A program made the position numbers and the translations under genes. Shown in pieces: positions 23,723 through 31,723 of a stretch of 64,000 nt of DNA (position 1 is the stretch's first letter; each line of letters begins with the position of its first letter). Source of the stretch: Pseudomonadota bacterium (GTDB lineage Bacteria > Myxococcota_A > Polyangia > Polyangiales > Polyangiaceae); assembly GCA_023423895.1 (NCBI GenBank), contig JAFAER010000106.1:8346-72345 (forward strand), written 5' to 3'. Under the pieces are notes generated by a model. It did not search any database. It saw nothing but the letters and a program-made list of their open reading frames with translations, and was not told the DNA's origin.

Positions 23723-25078
23723 ATGAGCGTTTCGGAAGGGGCCGACCGCTCGCGTCGCGTCGACGAGCTCGAAGAGCGCGTCGAACGGCTGCGTGCGTTC
23801 GGTAGCCTCCGACGGAGCTTCCGCGGAATAGAGGAGCCCGACGTCATCGCCGCGGCGGCCGTACGCTTCGCCGTCGACGTCCTTCGATGCACGCACTTCA
23901 TCATCTGGTGCGGAGAGAAGGACGACTCCGATTTCGACCTCCTCACGACGGCCCCTGACGGGCTCGACATCCCGAACACGATCGAGCGGACGAGCGCGCT
24001 CGGCGTCGAGCTCGAGACGTCGCTGTCGACGAGCGATCCCGAGCTGCTCGCCGTCGCCGGGATCCAGCCGGGCACGAACGCGCTCGCTCTGGCGCTGCGA
24101 GCGTCGTCGACGCAGCTCATCGGCGTTGCCGTCGTCGTCGGGACCGTGCCCGAAGCGGAGCTGCTCGACGAGCTCGTGTTCGACGTCGAGAGCGCGCTCG
24201 CGGCGCGGATGATCGCGCGGCTGCGCGCCGAGGAGCTCGCCGTGCTCGAGATCCAGGAGCGCGAGCTCGTCGGACTCCTCCGGGACGTCGAAGCGCGCGA
24301 CGCGATCATCCAGCGCGACCTCGAGGAGGCGCGTCAGTTCCAGCGCAAGATGCTCGGCGTGCCGCCGCGTGTCGACGGCGCCGCGATCGAGATCGTCTAC
24401 AAGCCGCTCGGTCTCGTAGGCGGCGACCTGTATGCGGTCTCGGTCGACGGCACGCGCCTTCGGCTCTTCGTCGCCGATGCGACGGGCCACGGCGTGCGTG
24501 CGTCGCTCACGACGATGTTCATCAAGAGCGGCTACGAGGCCGTCCGCGGCGCGGCGGCTGGTCCAGCAGCGCTGCTCTCGGCCCTCAACGACGCCATCGC
24601 GCACACGTACCGGAGCGCCGAGATGTTGTTCTCGGCAGCATGCGTCGACATCGATCTCGCGACCGGACGCATCACGACGTCGTCGGCCGCCCATCCGGCC
24701 GTCTGCGTGGTCCGTCGCGGCGAGGCGTCTTTCATCGAGGGCGGAGGCGCGTTCCTCGGGCTTCGCAGCGGGATGAAGTTCACGACGCACGAGATGACGA
24801 TCGAGCCGGGCGACGGCGTGTACCTCTATACGGACGGCTTCATCGAGGCCCGGAAGCAGAACACGCTCTTCGGCGACGAACGCTTCAAGGACGCGCTCGT
24901 GGTGGCCCACAACGGAGGTGGGCTGGCGGGCGAAGGCGTCCTCGCGGCCGTCACGGCGTTCCTCGACGGGACGCCGCTCGACGACGACGGCACCTTCGTC
25001 GGTGTGCGATACGGCGTCGACGGTCCGTCGCGGGTTGCGGCCGAGCTCGATCCGGTAGACGGCTCAGCGAAGGCCTGA
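23723..25078 (+). CDS. RsbU-like PP2C phosphatase with GAF-like sensor domain
   Basis: The 451-residue protein has an N-terminal coiled coil, a GAF-like region (about 35-180), a second coiled coil containing RDLEEARQFQRKML (typical linker before SpoIIE domains) and a PP2C/SpoIIE domain (about 225-440) with VGGDLYAVS, VADATGHGVRAS, LYTDGFIEAR and LDDDGTFVGVRY metal motifs. Family role: dephosphorylate a STAS anti-anti-sigma factor in response to RsbT or to a signal bound by the sensor. It starts two bases after rsbT. Its likely substrates are the STAS protein at 25715 or STAS proteins elsewhere. Confidence 0.88.
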   Translation: MSVSEGADRSRRVDELEERVERLRAFGSLRRSFRGIEEPDVIAAAAVRFAVDVLRCTHFIIWCGEKDDSDFDLLTTAPDGLDIPNTIERTSALGVELETSLSTSDPELLAVAGIQPGTNALALALRASSTQLIGVAVVVGTVPEAELLDELVFDVESALAARMIARLRAEELAVLEIQERELVGLLRDVEARDAIIQRDLEEARQFQRKMLGVPPRVDGAAIEIVYKPLGLVGGDLYAVSVDGTRLRLFVADATGHGVRASLTTMFIKSGYEAVRGAAAGPAALLSALNDAIAHTYRSAEMLFSAACVDIDLATGRITTSSAAHPAVCVVRRGEASFIEGGGAFLGLRSGMKFTTHEMTIEPGDGVYLYTDGFIEARKQNTLFGDERFKDALVVAHNGGGLAGEGVLAAVTAFLDGTPLDDDGTFVGVRYGVDGPSRVAAELDPVDGSAKA

Positions 25079-25190
25079 CGAAAACACCCACTCCTACGGC
25101 GAGAACAATTCGTCGAAGTAGGGAGAATCGTCGGACCTAGGTGCGGCAGGCGCTTGCAGTGCGGACGCCGCTGGGTAACATCCACAACAC

Positions 25191-25718
25191 ATGCGGTCAT
25201 CCGGTTTGGCAAGCGAAGACGCTCTCTTCGAGCTGCGCTTCCAGCCGTCAGTAGCGCTGGTGTCCACGGTCCGCCGTTTCGTGACGGACTTCTATCGCGA
25301 GCTCTTTCTCGACGCCGACGTGAGCCACAAGCTCGCGATGGCGACGCACGAGATGCTCGAGAACACGGTGCACTACTCGATCGATCGGCGATCCGAGCTC
25401 GTCATCTCGCTCCACCACGTCGGGACGCAGTACGTCGTCACGATCCGGACGAAAAACCGTGCGAGCGACGAGCGGCTTCACAAAGTTCGGTGCGCGCTCG
25501 AGGAAGTCGTGAGCGCGGCCGATCCTGATGCGCTCTACAACGAGCTCGTCCGACGTGCGGCGAAACGCCGTGACGGCGGCTCCGGGCTCGGGCTCGGGCG
25601 CATCCGAGCCGAAGCCGATCTCGAGTTGTCGTACGCCATCGAGGGGGACACCGTCGTCGTCACAGCGGAAGGCCGCTTCCAACAGCGCGCGGGCGCGCTC
25701 TCGGTGGACTCACCATGA
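25191..25718 (+). CDS. GHKL ATPase-like regulator (slr1658-like)
   Basis: The 175-residue protein resembles anti-sigma-type kinases: HKLAMATHEMLENTVHYS (N-box-like, with Glu and Asn kept) and GGSGLGLGRIRAEAD (G2-like), but the G1 Asp-x-Gly motif is absent (VTIRTKNRASDE instead), so ATP binding or catalysis may be altered. Similar proteins pair with a small STAS-like partner in cyanobacterial slr1658/slr1659-type units. The stop overlaps the start of the next STAS-like gene (ATGA). It is 112 bases after the phosphatase gene. Confidence 0.7.
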   Translation: MRSSGLASEDALFELRFQPSVALVSTVRRFVTDFYRELFLDADVSHKLAMATHEMLENTVHYSIDRRSELVISLHHVGTQYVVTIRTKNRASDERLHKVRCALEEVVSAADPDALYNELVRRAAKRRDGGSGLGLGRIRAEADLELSYAIEGDTVVVTAEGRFQQRAGALSVDSP

Positions 25719-26110
25719 TCGACATTCCGAAGATCGACGCAAACGACCTCCGAGCCTCACCGAGCTTCCTCGATGGGCAGCTCTCACTCGCCTTCGCAGG
25801 CAGCGCCGACTCGCGGTCGCAAACCGCCATCGAGGCGATGCTGGCGAAGGTGCATAGCGAGGCGCTCCGGCTCGGCTTGCCCGAGGTCGCGATCGACTTC
25901 CGCGACTGCGACTTCGTCAACTCGTCCTGCTTCAAGGCGTTCGTCGTCTGGCTCGAGCAGATCCAGGAGCTCGACGCGGACCAGCAATATCGACTCCGCT
26001 TCTACTCCGACGACACGAAGGCGTGGCAGCGCAGAAGCCTCCAGGCGCTCTCCTGCTTCGCGATCGAGCTCGTCCACATCGAGTCGAAACCGAGTCGTGC
26101 CGGGAGCTGA
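25715..26110 (+). CDS. STAS-like anti-anti-sigma protein (slr1659-like)
   Basis: The 131-residue protein has a STAS-like core: LPEVAIDFRDCDFVNSSCFKAFVVWLEQI, with Ser in NSS at the usual phosphorylation position, and QYRLRFYSDDTKAWQRRSLQAL after it. It overlaps the GHKL-like gene upstream by four bases and the CheA-like gene downstream by 14 bases, so it is translated with both. It is the likely substrate pair of the upstream kinase-like protein and of the SpoIIE-type phosphatase. Confidence 0.72.
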   Translation: MIDIPKIDANDLRASPSFLDGQLSLAFAGSADSRSQTAIEAMLAKVHSEALRLGLPEVAIDFRDCDFVNSSCFKAFVVWLEQIQELDADQQYRLRFYSDDTKAWQRRSLQALSCFAIELVHIESKPSRAGS

Positions 26111-27602
26111 GGCCCTTCCCACGGACATCGTCGCTCAGTTCAGGGCGACGAGCGTCGACCGTCTCGGTCGAATCGAAGGCGCGTGGGGAGCGCTCACGCA
26201 GCGGGTCGGCACGGCCGAGGCCGAGTCGGAGCTGTTTCACGACGTCCACACGCTGAAAGGCGAGTCGCGCCTCGTCGGTTTCGCCGATGTGGTGCTCATC
26301 ACGCAGCGGCTCGAGGACCTTCTCGTCGCCGCACGCCGTCGCCGCTACCGCGTGACCGAGGACGTGGACGTCCTCGTCACGATGGCCATCCAGTTCATCC
26401 GCATGCTCGTCCGCAAGCGTGCGGGCGCGTCGCAGGGTGGCATCGACATCAACGGGTTCATCAAGCAGATCGACGATGTGCTCGCGGAGTGGCCGCGGCA
26501 GTCGGAGACGCCGGACGCGAGCGGCTCGGCCGCGATTCGTCCGGGCGAAGGAGGGAAGGTCTCGGTCGCGGTTCGCCAGCGCCTGGGCGGAGCGGCGACG
26601 CAGATCTTCCTCGAACTGCTCACCGCCGATGATCGCCCGCGGCTCCGGCGCGCGCTCGACATCCTCATCGGCGAGCTCGCGCAGCTCGACGCCGTCCCGC
26701 TGATGCCGCTCGTACGCCGGCATGCAACCTCGGCGAAGGAGGTCGCAGCGGAGCTCGGCAAGGAAGTCGACGTCGTCATCGAGGGCCCCGACCTGCGTGT
26801 CGGCATCGAGGTGCTCGACACGATTCACGCTGCGCTCCTCCACACGCTTCGGAACGCCGTCGATCACGGGATCGAGACGCCTTCCGCGCGCGTAGCCGCT
26901 GGCAAGTCGCGTCGGGGCAACATCGTGGTCCGCATCAAGATGGACTACGACGCCATCAGCGTGACCGTGCAGGACGACGGCGCAGGGATCGACACCGAGA
27001 CGATCCGGCGGCGCGCCGCGAGCCTCGGCCTGCTCTCACCGGAGGACGCGCGCGCCGCTCCGGATTCGACCCTGTTCGATCTCGCGTTCGCGCCGAACTT
27101 CTCGGTGCGGGAAGCTGCGACCACCATCTCCGGTCGGGGCATCGGTCTCGACGCTGTCCGTGCCGGCATCGAGCGTCTCGGCGGAACGATCTCGCTCGAC
27201 TCGAAGCGGAACGTCGGCGTCACGGTGCAGTTCCAGCTTCCGCAGTCACGCCGCGTGATCGACGTTCATCGGCTGCCGTCGACCCAGCCTGGCATCGCAT
27301 TCGCGGTGCCGACGACGTGGATGGTCCGGACGGAGCGCCGCGACGACTCGATCGATCCCGTCGTCTCGCTCGGCCTGCGTCAGGCGGGAACGTCGGTATC
27401 CGCGACGCTCGCGCACATCGTGCTCGCACGCGACGGCGAGGAGTATCCGCTCGTGGTGGGCGGATCCATCACGCGCGTCGCGGCGGTCCGCATCTGCCCG
27501 ACATCTCCGGACGACGGCCTCGAGGTCGTCGCCTTCGAGGACGAGCGGATGTTGCTCATCCGGCCGGACGCGTTTTTCCCGTCGCTTCGAAGATCTCTTT
27601 GA
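26097..27602 (+). CDS. CheA-like histidine kinase with Hpt and CheW-like ends
   Basis: The 501-residue kinase starts at a GTG overlapping the previous gene by 14 bases. It has an Hpt domain (about 10-110; FHDVHTLKGESRLVG, phospho-His51), no recognisable P2 domain, a linker/dimer region (150-240), a CheA-type ATPase (LLHTLRNAVDHGIE with Asn253, VQDDGAGID, ISGRGIGLDAV with G2 at 346-351) and a CheW-like C-terminus (about 385-500; PGIAFAVPTTWMV, EYPLVVGGSITRV). No CheW or chemoreceptor gene is nearby. It probably phosphorylates the receivers in this island (CheB-like, 22.9, 27.6 and 28.0 kb). Its last 47 bases overlap the convergent receiver gene. Confidence 0.9.
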   Translation: MPGAEALPTDIVAQFRATSVDRLGRIEGAWGALTQRVGTAEAESELFHDVHTLKGESRLVGFADVVLITQRLEDLLVAARRRRYRVTEDVDVLVTMAIQFIRMLVRKRAGASQGGIDINGFIKQIDDVLAEWPRQSETPDASGSAAIRPGEGGKVSVAVRQRLGGAATQIFLELLTADDRPRLRRALDILIGELAQLDAVPLMPLVRRHATSAKEVAAELGKEVDVVIEGPDLRVGIEVLDTIHAALLHTLRNAVDHGIETPSARVAAGKSRRGNIVVRIKMDYDAISVTVQDDGAGIDTETIRRRAASLGLLSPEDARAAPDSTLFDLAFAPNFSVREAATTISGRGIGLDAVRAGIERLGGTISLDSKRNVGVTVQFQLPQSRRVIDVHRLPSTQPGIAFAVPTTWMVRTERRDDSIDPVVSLGLRQAGTSVSATLAHIVLARDGEEYPLVVGGSITRVAAVRICPTSPDDGLEVVAFEDERMLLIRPDAFFPSLRRSL

Positions 27603-27948
27603 CCTTCGCGAGCAGCGCCGGCATTCCCGCGCGCTTCGTCACCCACGCATAGGCGCCTGCCTCTTCGGCGCGGCGCGCGAGCTCATCTTCCTCGATGCTG
27701 GAGAGCAGCACGATGGGCGCCGGCTCGCCGTACGCGCCGCGCAGCGTGGTCGCGAGGTCATCACCGAAGATCTCGGGCATCTGGATGTCGACGATGATCA
27801 GGTCCGGCGGATTGCTTCGACGCTGCTCTTCGAACGCCTCGAGGGTCATCGCGGTGGACACCGTGTACCCGGCGTTCTCGAGCGCCGCTCGAGTCACCTG
27901 GAGGATGAGGGCGCTGTCGTCGATGAGGAGGATCTTACGCGGCGCCAC
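27556..27948 (-). CDS. Single-domain response regulator (CheY-like)
   Basis: The 130-residue receiver has RKILLIDDSALILQVTRAAL, phosphoacceptor in IIVDIQMPEIFG, SS in VLLSSIEE and Lys in WVTKRAG. It overlaps the CheA-like gene tail to tail by 47 bases and the upstream PilZ-REC gene by 14 bases, so it is co-translated with the latter. It is a probable target of the CheA-like kinase. Confidence 0.9.
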   Translation of the reverse strand: MAPRKILLIDDSALILQVTRAALENAGYTVSTAMTLEAFEEQRRSNPPDLIIVDIQMPEIFGDDLATTLRGAYGEPAPIVLLSSIEEDELARRAEEAGAYAWVTKRAGMPALLAKVKEIFEATGKTRPAG

Positions 27949-28690
27949 GCTCGCTCCCGGTCACGTCCGTCATCAAGAACTCGATCGTGCAGAACAGGTC
28001 CTTGAGGACGATGGGCTTCTGCAGAAAGAGGTCGGCGCCCGCTTCGAGCATGGCCCTCTGTACGTCCGATCCGCCGACGCTCATGCCGACGATCGGCAGT
28101 CGGCGGAACGTCGCGTGCCTTCGCAGCGACGCGATGAGGCTGGATCCCGTGGTGTCGGGAAGCATGTGATCGACGACGGCGAGATCGAAGCTCGGCGTCT
28201 GCTCGAGATGCTTCCAGGCGGCTGCGACCGTCGGCGCTTGCGCGAGCCGCACCTTGCCTGCGCGCTGGCTGAAGTAGCGCTCGACCGCATACGCGAACAT
28301 GTCTCGGATCAGCTGGTTGTCCTCGACGAGCAGAACGGACACCTCTCGCGACGGCGGCGACATCCCGCTCGGAGGCCGGACACGACGCGCGAGCTCGGCG
28401 AGCCGATGCTGCTTGTCCTCGCTGTCCATCTCGAAGTCGGCGACGAAGCCCGGCGGGCTGCCAGGGCCGGTCGAGAGCCGGACCTGCCTGACACGTGCAC
28501 TGACCAGCACGGGGCGCACGGTCCTCGGAAACGAGAGTCGAAGATTGACGACCTCGCCGATCGACGGAAGCCCTTCGGTCACGATGAAGACGGACTCTCC
28601 CGTCACCTCGAGGGCACAGGTGATCTCGGCGGATTCGCCTCGAAGGATCTCTGCACGCAGGATCGCGCTTCGCTGGGCAGTGAGGCTCAT
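27935..28690 (-). CDS. PilZ-like plus receiver domain protein
   Basis: The 251-residue protein combines an N-terminal beta-rich region (1-105; GESAEITCALEVTGESVFI, GEVVNLRLSFP, FVADFEM) resembling PilZ, which in this phylum may or may not bind c-di-GMP (a clear RxxxR/DxSxxG motif is not obvious), and a C-terminal receiver (115-240; VSVLLVEDNQLIRDM, VVDHMLPDTTG, LQKPIV). Such fusions are common in myxobacteria. It precedes the small receiver gene with overlap. Confidence 0.78.
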   Translation of the reverse strand: MSLTAQRSAILRAEILRGESAEITCALEVTGESVFIVTEGLPSIGEVVNLRLSFPRTVRPVLVSARVRQVRLSTGPGSPPGFVADFEMDSEDKQHRLAELARRVRPPSGMSPPSREVSVLLVEDNQLIRDMFAYAVERYFSQRAGKVRLAQAPTVAAAWKHLEQTPSFDLAVVDHMLPDTTGSSLIASLRRHATFRRLPIVGMSVGGSDVQRAMLEAGADLFLQKPIVLKDLFCTIEFLMTDVTGSERGAA

Positions 28691-28878
28691 TCCGATCGCA
28701 CCCGAGACATCCCCCGTGACTCTCTATGTTGTCCCGACGTGAGGGCCTTTCACTCTAGAAGATCCCGCGCCGTCGCGCTTCACCCTTGAGGATGATGCGG
28801 TCATGTATCGGCGTTGCGCACTTCGAGGTGGACCGCGCAGCCTGGACTACATGTCCTGGAACGAAGAGCGCGCGGCCT

Positions 28879-31446
28879 TCAGCCCTTGGCCGCCGCGCGC
28901 TTCGACCGTTCGATGAACTCGACGACGCTCCGCTGCACGCGGGCGCTCGGATGTTCGAGGAGTCGGCCGGCGACGGTGGGATCGAGGTCGATGGGCAGCG
29001 CGCTGGTGAGCGCATGGACCGCGCTCGCCAGGACCATCTCGTCGTCGTCGGTCCGGAGGATCTCGAGGAGAACGCGGCGCTTGTCGTCCGAGCGTTCGAG
29101 GGCGGCCACCACACCGACGGCGCCGTCGCGTAGCGAGGCATCCGCATGGCGGAGCAGGCGATGCACGAGCTCGCCCACGTCTTTCCAGTCGATGGCGCGG
29201 CTCGTCACGAGCCGTTCGATGGCCTCGAGGAGCCAGCGGCGAACCGACGGCGCCTCCTCGTCGTTGCTGACGAGCTCCGCCAGCGCAGGCCAGGCGCTCG
29301 GGCTGCCGAGATGTTTGAGGAGCCACGCGCTGTGTTCCCGCAGCTTCGGCTCTGGCTCGTCACGAAGCGCGGCGACCAGCGCCCGCGAGATCGGCTCGCG
29401 CTCCCAGCTTCGGGCGACATCGAAAATGGGCGCCTCGACGTCGTAATCGAGATGCGTGAGCGCCATCAGCAGCTCGAGCGGCGGACGCCCTTGGAGCCAT
29501 TCGGGATGCCCGAGCAGCTTCGTGGCGGCGTCGCGCGCCGCGTTCGGGTCGGCGAGAAGCTCGAAGAGCTCGTCGCGTTCGTCGGAGAGGATGCGAATTC
29601 CGGAGGGGGCTTCCGCGGCACGTTCGGCCGCCGGCGGCGGAGGAGGAGTCGGTGTGACGCCAGCCGGCGGGGGCATGGACGGATACACGGCCGGCGGGAT
29701 CGATGCCTGTTGTGAAGGCCGCGCCGGCGGCGGCGGTGAAGGCAGCGGACGCGCTCGTGCCGGCAGCGGCGGCGGCACCGGCCGCGCGTCGGAAAGGCCA
29801 TCCGTCGGAGGCACGGTGTTCATGACGAGCTCGATGGGCGCGTCGGACGACGCGGATGCCGCCGCAGGCGGCTCCGAGTTGATCGACCAGTCGTCGTCCA
29901 GTGTCGGCGCACCCCCGGAGGGCGGCATACTGAGCGGGCGTGCCTCCGCCATCACGGGAGGGGATGACGTCGACGCGCTCTCGCCGCGTCTCGTCACCGG
30001 CGGAGCCTCGATCTCGACGGCGTCCGCCTCACGCGAAGGCGGGATCACGGCGCGCGTCGGCGGAGCCACCGAGCCTGTGTCGGCAGCGGGCGGCGACGAA
30101 GGCGTCGTCGAGCGCCAGCGGGCAAACGCCGTCGTCACCTCGTCACGCAGCTGCTTGACGCTCTCCTCGACGTGCGCCCGTGCGCGATCCGCTGCGAGCG
30201 CGCGAGCGGTCGCGTTGGTCGATGCAATCACCGCCGCTTCCAGCTCGCGCTGGAGGCGCTCGAGCTCCTTGCGGACGCCTTCCGTCTCGCGCTCGGCCAT
30301 CACCGCGCGCTCGAGGCTCACGTCGCGCGCGTGGCGCGCCGCCTCGACGTCGCGTTCGAGCCGCGTGATCTCCGTTCGCGCCTCGGCAGCCTCGACGCGC
30401 GCAGTCGAGAGATCTTTCTCGAGCGCACCGACCTTCTCGGCGACCGTGCGTGCCTCGGCGAGCGTCCGCTCGAGGCGCTCGATCTCCTCCCTGGCGGCGG
30501 CACGTTCTCGTTCGAGCTCGTTCTGCTTCTTCGTCGCGACGTCGGCGGCGTCCGCGGACTCCTGGCGTAGCCGCGCGATCTCGGCTTTGTTGTGCGCCGC
30601 CTCGTCCCGGGACTGTGTGAGCTCCGCGTTGAGCCGCTCGAGCCGTTCGCGCAGTGCGTTTTGCTCCCGCTCCGTGTCGCTCGCCTTCTGGGCCTCGGTC
30701 TCTTCGCGTTTGCGGATCTCGGAGAGCTGCGCCTCCGCGGTCGATGCCGACCGCAGCGCATCCTCGTGGGCGTTGCGGAGCGTCGCGAGCTCGGCGCGAG
30801 CTCGCGCCAGCTCGTCGGCGGAATGTTTGGCCGCGACGATCGCGCGTGCGAGATCGTCGCGCTCCGAGCGGACGGTCTGGAGATCGTCGAGCGCCGTTTC
30901 GTGCAGCCGACGCACGTTCGCGATCTCGGTCTCGGCGAGAACGAGCTTGTGGGTGAGGTCCTCCGCCTGCGCGTTGGCCTGCTCGATGCGTTCGAGCCAC
31001 TCAATGCGCTCCCGGCGCTGGTCTTCGATCGTCCGCTCGACTGCGGCCGCCTGCTGATGAAGCTTCGCGAGCTCGCGTCGGAGCGTCAGCGCCGCGTTGG
31101 TGAGCACGTCCACGGTCGCGGCCTCACCGCCCGCGGTCACGCCGCCACTTCCGCTCCCAGGTCCGCTTCCAAGTCCGCTTCCAGGTCCGTTTCCAGGTCC
31201 GTTTCCAAGTCCGCTTCCAAGTCCGCTTCCAGATCCGCTTCCAGGTCCGTTTCGGTCCCGGGGACCCGACCGATCGACCGTGACGACGTCGACGCGCGCC
31301 GAGACGGGCTCGTCGTCCGGATCCGCGCGCGGATCGCGTCGCATCGACGCCGGCGGACGGGATACGCCGGAGGGCTCTCTGGCGGAGCCTTCGGATCGCA
31401 GGTTGTATCCCGTGGTCTCGCCGGCGCCCGGCTTGTTCTCTGCCAT
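28879..31446 (-). CDS. Large coiled-coil protein with Gly-rich, Pro-rich and C-terminal HEAT-repeat regions
   Basis: The 855-residue protein, started at the ATG at 31444-31446 (GGGGCGAG just upstream), has four parts. Residues about 66-100 are Gly/Ser/Leu/Pro repeats from a 12-base tandem repeat. Residues about 108-430 are a long Ala/Glu/Arg/Leu coiled coil with typical heptads (ELERERAAAREEIERLERTL). Residues about 440-645 are a Pro/Ser-rich disordered stretch. Residues 650-850 are helical HEAT-like repeats (SRALVAALRDEPEPKLREHSAWLLKHLGSPSAWPALAEL). No signal peptide or membrane helix. It may be a cytoplasmic scaffold or spacer. Upstream frame to 31731 is rejected as it lacks a start signal and reads into the divergent region. 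Confidence 0.8.
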   Translation of the reverse strand: MAENKPGAGETTGYNLRSEGSAREPSGVSRPPASMRRDPRADPDDEPVSARVDVVTVDRSGPRDRNGPGSGSGSGLGSGLGNGPGNGPGSGLGSGPGSGSGGVTAGGEAATVDVLTNAALTLRRELAKLHQQAAAVERTIEDQRRERIEWLERIEQANAQAEDLTHKLVLAETEIANVRRLHETALDDLQTVRSERDDLARAIVAAKHSADELARARAELATLRNAHEDALRSASTAEAQLSEIRKREETEAQKASDTEREQNALRERLERLNAELTQSRDEAAHNKAEIARLRQESADAADVATKKQNELERERAAAREEIERLERTLAEARTVAEKVGALEKDLSTARVEAAEARTEITRLERDVEAARHARDVSLERAVMAERETEGVRKELERLQRELEAAVIASTNATARALAADRARAHVEESVKQLRDEVTTAFARWRSTTPSSPPAADTGSVAPPTRAVIPPSREADAVEIEAPPVTRRGESASTSSPPVMAEARPLSMPPSGGAPTLDDDWSINSEPPAAASASSDAPIELVMNTVPPTDGLSDARPVPPPLPARARPLPSPPPPARPSQQASIPPAVYPSMPPPAGVTPTPPPPPAAERAAEAPSGIRILSDERDELFELLADPNAARDAATKLLGHPEWLQGRPPLELLMALTHLDYDVEAPIFDVARSWEREPISRALVAALRDEPEPKLREHSAWLLKHLGSPSAWPALAELVSNDEEAPSVRRWLLEAIERLVTSRAIDWKDVGELVHRLLRHADASLRDGAVGVVAALERSDDKRRVLLEILRTDDDEMVLASAVHALTSALPIDLDPTVAGRLLEHPSARVQRSVVEFIERSKRAAAKG
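31149..31256 (-). repeat. 12-base tandem repeat (nine units) inside the coiled-coil protein gene
   Basis: Nine consecutive 12-base units, consensus GTCCGCTTCCAG on the plus strand, run from 31149 to 31256 with C/T and A/G variation. On the coding strand they encode the repeating Gly-Ser/Asn/Pro-Gly-Leu/Pro tract. Copy number is likely to vary between strains. Confidence 0.9.
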
Positions 31447-31723
31447 CGCTCGCCCCGATGAGTGCTGTGGTTCTGACCCTGGTGGATCCGACACTGGTCT
31501 CGACCTTCTCATGAGAGCACAGACCCACCAGCCACAGGACCTTTTCTCGGCGGCTTGGCGCAGTGCGCCGTCATCGCAAAAAGCCGCGGTCGTCCGTGAT
31601 TTCGCCTCTTGATTGCAATGGCGACTTCGCGCGATCGCCCCCGAAGAGGCGTAGTCTTTCGTCGCAGGTGCGAAGAGGGAGGGCGGCTCGCAGCTCCGGA
31701 TCCTCACCGCCCGAGCCGTGCGC

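Noticed and set aside
20049..28690. A standard chemotaxis operon
   Set aside because: CheA- and CheB-like genes are present, but there are no chemoreceptors, CheR or separate CheW, and CheB lacks catalytic residues.
31149..31256. Possible CRISPR array
   Set aside because: The 12-base units are directly adjacent with no spacers and lie in a coding frame, so this is a tandem repeat.
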